From the IMG/VR virus record IMGVR_UViG_3300010389_000080, positions 1-30,946 of that record: 30,946 nucleotides of DNA. One strand, written 5' to 3'. The translations under genes and the position numbers were made by a program. This DNA comes from a virus. Position 1 is the stretch's first letter. Each line of letters begins with the position of its first letter. Positions 27,754-30,946 of the stretch are shown here, piece by piece. The notes below the pieces were generated by a model, which saw only the letters and a list, made by a program, of their open reading frames with translations, was not told where the DNA came from and searched no databases.

Positions 27754-28223
27754 CAGTTAGCGCCAGGCACAGGTGGCCATTCAACACTCCAAGGGAAGCC
27801 GGGTTGCTCGGGAACCATGCGCAGCGTTTCGCGGTAGAGCTGCCACGCCAGTTTCGCATCGGCATCTAGCGGGCTGTCTGCAAGTTGGGTCCAGTCGCAA
27901 TCAGCAAGCTTTTCGGTCCGCTGATTACGCACATCGTTTGCCTTTGCTGTAGTGCGTTCTGCAATCTGCTCTGGTGTGGCAGGTGTCTCAATCCACTGCT
28001 CAATCCATGTGCCGTTGACCTTGGATGCGGTGCGCTCCAAATTGACGGTGTGATCCTCGGCAGGCTGTTGAGTTGGTGTGACTCGATAAACGTTAAAGCT
28101 GGCGGCGACTTCATCGCTGATTACCTTCGGCCAACTGGTGCTTTTATTGGCACGCTTGAGATCGGTCAGCGTGTAAGGGTAGCGATCTAGGGAGCCGTCA
28201 GGCTTCAAGAGTGCGTAGAACAT
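27753..28223 (-). CDS. tail assembly-chaperone-like / tail fibre assembly-like protein
   Basis: This 156-residue protein has an N-terminal part (MFYALLKPDGSLDRYPYTLT) with a short beta domain and a helical middle (TPEQIAERTTAKANDVRNQR). The C-terminus, KLADCDWTQLADSPLD and then WQLYRETLRMVPEQPGFPWS, is the well known phage tail APC-like signature also seen in fibre-assembly proteins. It may assist folding of the fibre proteins encoded just upstream. Confidence 0.75.
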   Translation of the reverse strand: MFYALLKPDGSLDRYPYTLTDLKRANKSTSWPKVISDEVAASFNVYRVTPTQQPAEDHTVNLERTASKVNGTWIEQWIETPATPEQIAERTTAKANDVRNQRTEKLADCDWTQLADSPLDADAKLAWQLYRETLRMVPEQPGFPWSVEWPPVPGAN

Positions 28224-28474
28224 CAGGATGCCTCCAGTTCAGTAAGTTGGTCCGCGATGACATCACGGATAATAATCGCCTTCAGTTGCTCGGTTTTATG
28301 CTGTTCAAGCATTTCAGCTAGACGGTCGCGGAACTCAACCATGGCGCTGTTGTCAGCGTAGGCTGCGTTGATCTTGTCGATAGCGCGTGTGTAGTTATCG
28401 ATGTTGATCTGATAGCCGAGGATTTCATCCTCACGAGCGGTCAGAGCGGACTGGAGGGTTTCAAGTTTGGACAT
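28223..28474 (-). CDS. small coiled-coil protein
   Basis: This 83-residue helical protein (MSKLETLQSALTAREDEILG; MVEFRDRLAEMLEQHKTEQL) probably forms a coiled coil. It starts three bases after the propeller gene stop and shares a base with the next start. The function is unknown; the location suggests a tail-fibre accessory role. Confidence 0.65.
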   Translation of the reverse strand: MSKLETLQSALTAREDEILGYQINIDNYTRAIDKINAAYADNSAMVEFRDRLAEMLEQHKTEQLKAIIIRDVIADQLTELEAS

Positions 28475-28477
28475 GGG

Positions 28478-29500
28478 TTATGCGGGGGAGAAGGCAACGT
28501 CAAAGGAATCACTGGCAGGCAGCGTCGCAGGATCTGAATACTTAGTGCCGAAACCAGATGACCATGGATAGACACTGATATATGGGCTCGTGAAGTGAGT
28601 CACAGCTATGTCAGCACCATCAGGAGAGAAGGCAACGCTGAATGCAATGTCAGGAGGCAGCGTCGCAGGGTTTGAGTACTTCGTGCCAAAGCCTGATGAC
28701 CATGGATAAACGCTGATATATGGACTGGTGCTATGTGCAACAGCTATGTCAGCACCATTAGGCGAAAATTGAACGCCTCTACCAGTGCCAGTAGGTAACG
28801 TTGCAGGGTTTGAGTACTTCGTGCCAAAGCCTGATGACCATGGATACACACTGATATATGGACTGGTGCTATGTGCAACAGCTATGTCAGCACCATCAGG
28901 GGAAAATGCAACACCAGCGCCAAGCCCAGCAGGTAATGTCGCAGGATCTGAATACTTAGTACCGAAACCAGATGACCATGGATAGACATTGATATATGGG
29001 CTGCTGCCATATGCGACAGCTAGATCAGCACCATCAGGGGAAAATGCAACACCATTGCCAGTGCCAGTAGGTAATGTCGCAGGGTTTGAATACTTCGTAC
29101 CAAAACCTGACGACCATGGGTACGCATGAATATAAGGACTGATTGAACCAGCAGCAGCTATATCGGTACCATCAGGGGAGAAAGTAACGCTATAGAGTGA
29201 GGCAGAACCAGAGCCAGGCAAAGTAGATGGGTTTGAATACTTAGGACCAAAGCCTGAAGACCATGGATAGACGCTGATATATGGGCTGAGTTGGTGAGCG
29301 ACAGCTATGTCAGCACCATTAGGCGAAAATTGAACGCCTCTAGCAGTGCCAGTAGGTAACGTCGCAGGGTTTGAATACTTCGTACCAAAACCTGACGACC
29401 ATGGATAGACGCTGATATATGGACTGGTGCTATGAGCAACGGCCATATCCCCGCTATACGGCTCAACAGACTTACTACCAAGAAGCTTCTTGCCAAGCAT
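28478..29500 (-). CDS. seven-bladed beta-propeller protein (WD40-like repeats)
   Basis: This is a 340-residue protein from ATG 29500; an upstream frame to 29611 is likely a shadow. After about 15 residues it consists of seven repeats of 41-49 residues. Each repeat has the core GADIAVAHSTSPYISVYPWS, then SGFGTKYSNPATLP, a variable loop and ending (V/F)xFSP(D/N). The last repeat ends DVAFSPA, closing the ring. Most variation lies in the loop after PATLP. Such a protein likely binds a ligand on the cell surface or stabilises the fibre. It lies amid fibre genes. The near identity of blades implies recent duplication. Confidence 0.85.
   Translation of the reverse strand: MLGKKLLGSKSVEPYSGDMAVAHSTSPYISVYPWSSGFGTKYSNPATLPTGTARGVQFSPNGADIAVAHQLSPYISVYPWSSGFGPKYSNPSTLPGSGSASLYSVTFSPDGTDIAAAGSISPYIHAYPWSSGFGTKYSNPATLPTGTGNGVAFSPDGADLAVAYGSSPYINVYPWSSGFGTKYSDPATLPAGLGAGVAFSPDGADIAVAHSTSPYISVYPWSSGFGTKYSNPATLPTGTGRGVQFSPNGADIAVAHSTSPYISVYPWSSGFGTKYSNPATLPPDIAFSVAFSPDGADIAVTHFTSPYISVYPWSSGFGTKYSDPATLPASDSFDVAFSPA
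28483..29470 (-). repeat. seven tandem DNA repeats of about 123-147 bases encoding propeller blades
   Basis: Each unit codes for one blade and shares stretches such as GATGACCATGGATA and ACTGATATATGG with its neighbours on the plus strand. Such repeats can recombine and change copy number. Confidence 0.85.
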
Positions 29501-30060
29501 CACGCATCTCCCACGCGAGCGCCATACACTTGGCTGGCAACTTTCCAAAGCACGATGGCTGTGTAACCGCTGGTATTCAAGGTTGGAGCAGATCCGCCGT
29601 CTGTTTTCCACACCACACCAGAGCCGCCGAAGGTGGCGTCAGTCCAGGTCAATGTATATGCCGTGCCGTCATCCACCATTAGCGTGACGGCTTCGCCTGC
29701 TGCAAAATTGGTGGCTTTTGGTGTGCGACTGGCGCCAAGCGTGATCAACTGCACGCTGCCATTGCCAGGATCGATCTCAAAGGCGGCGCCATCACTGATG
29801 GTGTAAACATCCTCTTTGAGCGTGCCGATCAGTGCCGGATCGGTCAGCGTTTGAACCGCCGTAAAGGTCTGCGCAACATCAAGCTTTGCCGTGTCAGCAT
29901 CGTAGGCTTGCACACTACTGCCGATGTCAGCACTTTTTAGAGTAGTGGCGTCATACGCCTGCACCGTGCTGCCAATGTCACCACTGGCAAGCAGGTCATC
30001 CACCGTCACCGTTTGGGTGCTGGTGACAATGGAATCAACTTTTACGGATCCGTAAGCCAT
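29500..30060 (-). CDS. tail fibre-like protein
   Basis: This 186-residue protein begins [20 protein letters not shown]. Internal short repeats DIGSTVQAYDATTLKSA and DIGSSVQAYDADTAKLD form a likely trimeric stalk, followed by FTAVQTLTDPALIGTLKEDV and a beta-rich C-terminal domain (GSVQLITLGASRTPKATNFA). Such proteins sit at the tail tip or fibre. The ATG overlaps the stop of the longer fibre gene (TAATG), and its own stop touches the propeller start. Confidence 0.75.
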   Translation of the reverse strand: MAYGSVKVDSIVTSTQTVTVDDLLASGDIGSTVQAYDATTLKSADIGSSVQAYDADTAKLDVAQTFTAVQTLTDPALIGTLKEDVYTISDGAAFEIDPGNGSVQLITLGASRTPKATNFAAGEAVTLMVDDGTAYTLTWTDATFGGSGVVWKTDGGSAPTLNTSGYTAIVLWKVASQVYGARVGDA

Positions 30061-30946
30061 TAGACGATTGCCCAGGTGGCGCCGGCAGGTACAGTCACAG
30101 CGTAGGTGGCTGCCACTTCAACCGGGCCAGCAGATACACCATTGTAAGCGGCGGTCAAGGTGTAGTCTTCGCTGATGGTTTGCTGGCTTTCAAGGATCGG
30201 ACCACTGACTGATGGCGATACCCAGCCAAGCGTTCCAGATCCATCGGTTTTTAAGACCTGATCGGCACTGCCATCAGCATTTGGCAATGTCCATGTGACA
30301 TTGCTGGTGACAGTAGCGGGTGCCTGCAGTGCCACCCAGTTGCTGCTGTCACTATCAGCAAAGCGCAGATCAGACTGGCCGTTCAGTGTTACATCGCCCG
30401 TCAGGGTGCCGCCTGATTGCGGCAGTGCTGCATTGGCGAGATCGTAAGCCGACTTCACCGCGTTGGGTGTTGCCGCTGTTGTAGTGCTGGTGCTGCTGGT
30501 GGAATCCTCAAGCTGAACAGCACCCTTTTGCGCCGTCGTCGCGTCTTGGATGCTGATATCTGGCGTGGTGCCGCCACTGCTTGCAATCGGGCTGGTGCCT
30601 GTAACTGCGGCTACGGTGCCGCCGCTACCTGTGGCGCTGATGGTGATCACGCCATCGCCGTTTGTGATCGTGACGCCTGAACCTTGTGTAATCGTTGCCT
30701 TTGCAAGCGTGCCATCGGTTTTACCGATCAACAGCTCGCCATCGGTGTAGGTGGTTTGCCCAGTTCCGCCGTAGCCCGTAGCAACAGTCGTGCCATTCCA
30801 TACGCCAGCGTCAATGGTGCCGTTGACCGTGAAATCACCGGTTACAACAACATCATTGCCAAAAGTAATCGTGTCGGCGTTTAGTCGCGATCCAGCCTTA
30901 ACAAGATCGGAAGCAGAGATCTTTTTTGTCTGCTCTGCGGAAATGT
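30060..30946 (-). CDS. tail fibre protein (5' end cut by window edge)
   Basis: The frame is open from the right edge ([20 protein letters not shown]) to a TAA at 30060, so at least 294 residues; an internal TTG at 30731 is not the real start. It has the typical fibre block [20 protein letters not shown], then [21 protein letters not shown] later segment, [20 protein letters not shown], is a known fibre motif found in many phages. A central stretch is rich in Ser and Thr ([15 protein letters not shown]). It would bind host receptors or support fibre structure. Confidence 0.82.
   Translation of the reverse strand, partial: ISAEQTKKISASDLVKAGSRLNADTITFGNDVVVTGDFTVNGTIDAGVWNGTTVATGYGGTGQTTYTDGELLIGKTDGTLAKATITQGSGVTITNGDGVITISATGSGGTVAAVTGTSPIASSGGTTPDISIQDATTAQKGAVQLEDSTSSTSTTTAATPNAVKSAYDLANAALPQSGGTLTGDVTLNGQSDLRFADSDSSNWVALQAPATVTSNVTWTLPNADGSADQVLKTDGSGTLGWVSPSVSGPILESQQTISEDYTLTAAYNGVSAGPVEVAATYAVTVPAGATWAIV

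Noticed and set aside
1-30946. tRNA genes, CRISPR arrays, integrase, lysogeny repressor and insertion sequences
   Set aside because: I looked for cloverleaf-like ends, regularly spaced repeats and recombinase motifs by eye and found none; the only regular tandem repeats encode the propeller blades.

Overview
The window is a fragment of the genome of a tailed double-stranded DNA phage. It holds a full head-packaging module, a head-tail connector set, one tail tube gene followed directly by tail chaperone and tape measure genes, and no recognisable sheath gene. This points to a siphovirus with a long non-contractile tail. There are no tRNA, rRNA, integrase or lysogeny genes that I can recognise. 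The host is not stated by the sequence. Several small proteins and the N-terminal domain of the endolysin remind me of cyanophage and aquatic metagenome phages, and few starts have a clear Shine-Dalgarno sequence. A picocyanobacterial host is therefore a reasonable but low-confidence guess.

Layout. Positions 1-14459 are the leftward late block. Read from right to left it runs: terminase small and large subunits, a small acidic protein, DUF4055-type portal, MuF-like minor head protein, four small genes, scaffold, major capsid protein, decoration protein, connector and completion proteins, tail terminator, tail tube, tail chaperone with a frameshift extension, and the tape measure protein, which runs off the left edge. 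A divergent intergenic region (14460-14639) separates this from a rightward block (14640-24262) of many short, overlapping, probably early genes: DNA-binding proteins, a RecB/Cas4-like nuclease, a RusA resolvase, a DUF1071/Sak3-like annealing protein, a DUF4326 fusion protein and many uncharacterised small proteins. From 24259 to the right edge the strand is mostly leftward again: HNH endonuclease, dCTP deaminase, bifunctional endolysin, holin-like membrane proteins, tail fibre assembly-like protein, a seven-bladed beta-propeller and two tail fibre-like proteins, the last cut by the window end.

How it fits together. The two leftward blocks would be one late operon on a circular or circularly permuted map. 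The early block would sit between one divergent switch (about 14.5 kb) and one convergent boundary (about 24.2 kb). Three rightward genes are preceded by a repeated promoter-like element containing an imperfect palindrome (GGGGTATACTCC or a close variant). A fourth copy lies upstream of a small late gene on the other strand.

The most interesting signals are: (1) an A AAA AAG slippery site at the end of a 46-codon holin-like gene that would fuse it to a second reading frame by a -1 shift; (2) a +1 (or -2) frame overlap in the tail chaperone pair; (3) the repeated palindromic promoter element, followed in two clear cases by a short leader hairpin; (4) a DUF4326 fusion gene overlapping an unrecognised gene of lower GC; and (5) a propeller made of seven nearly identical blades.
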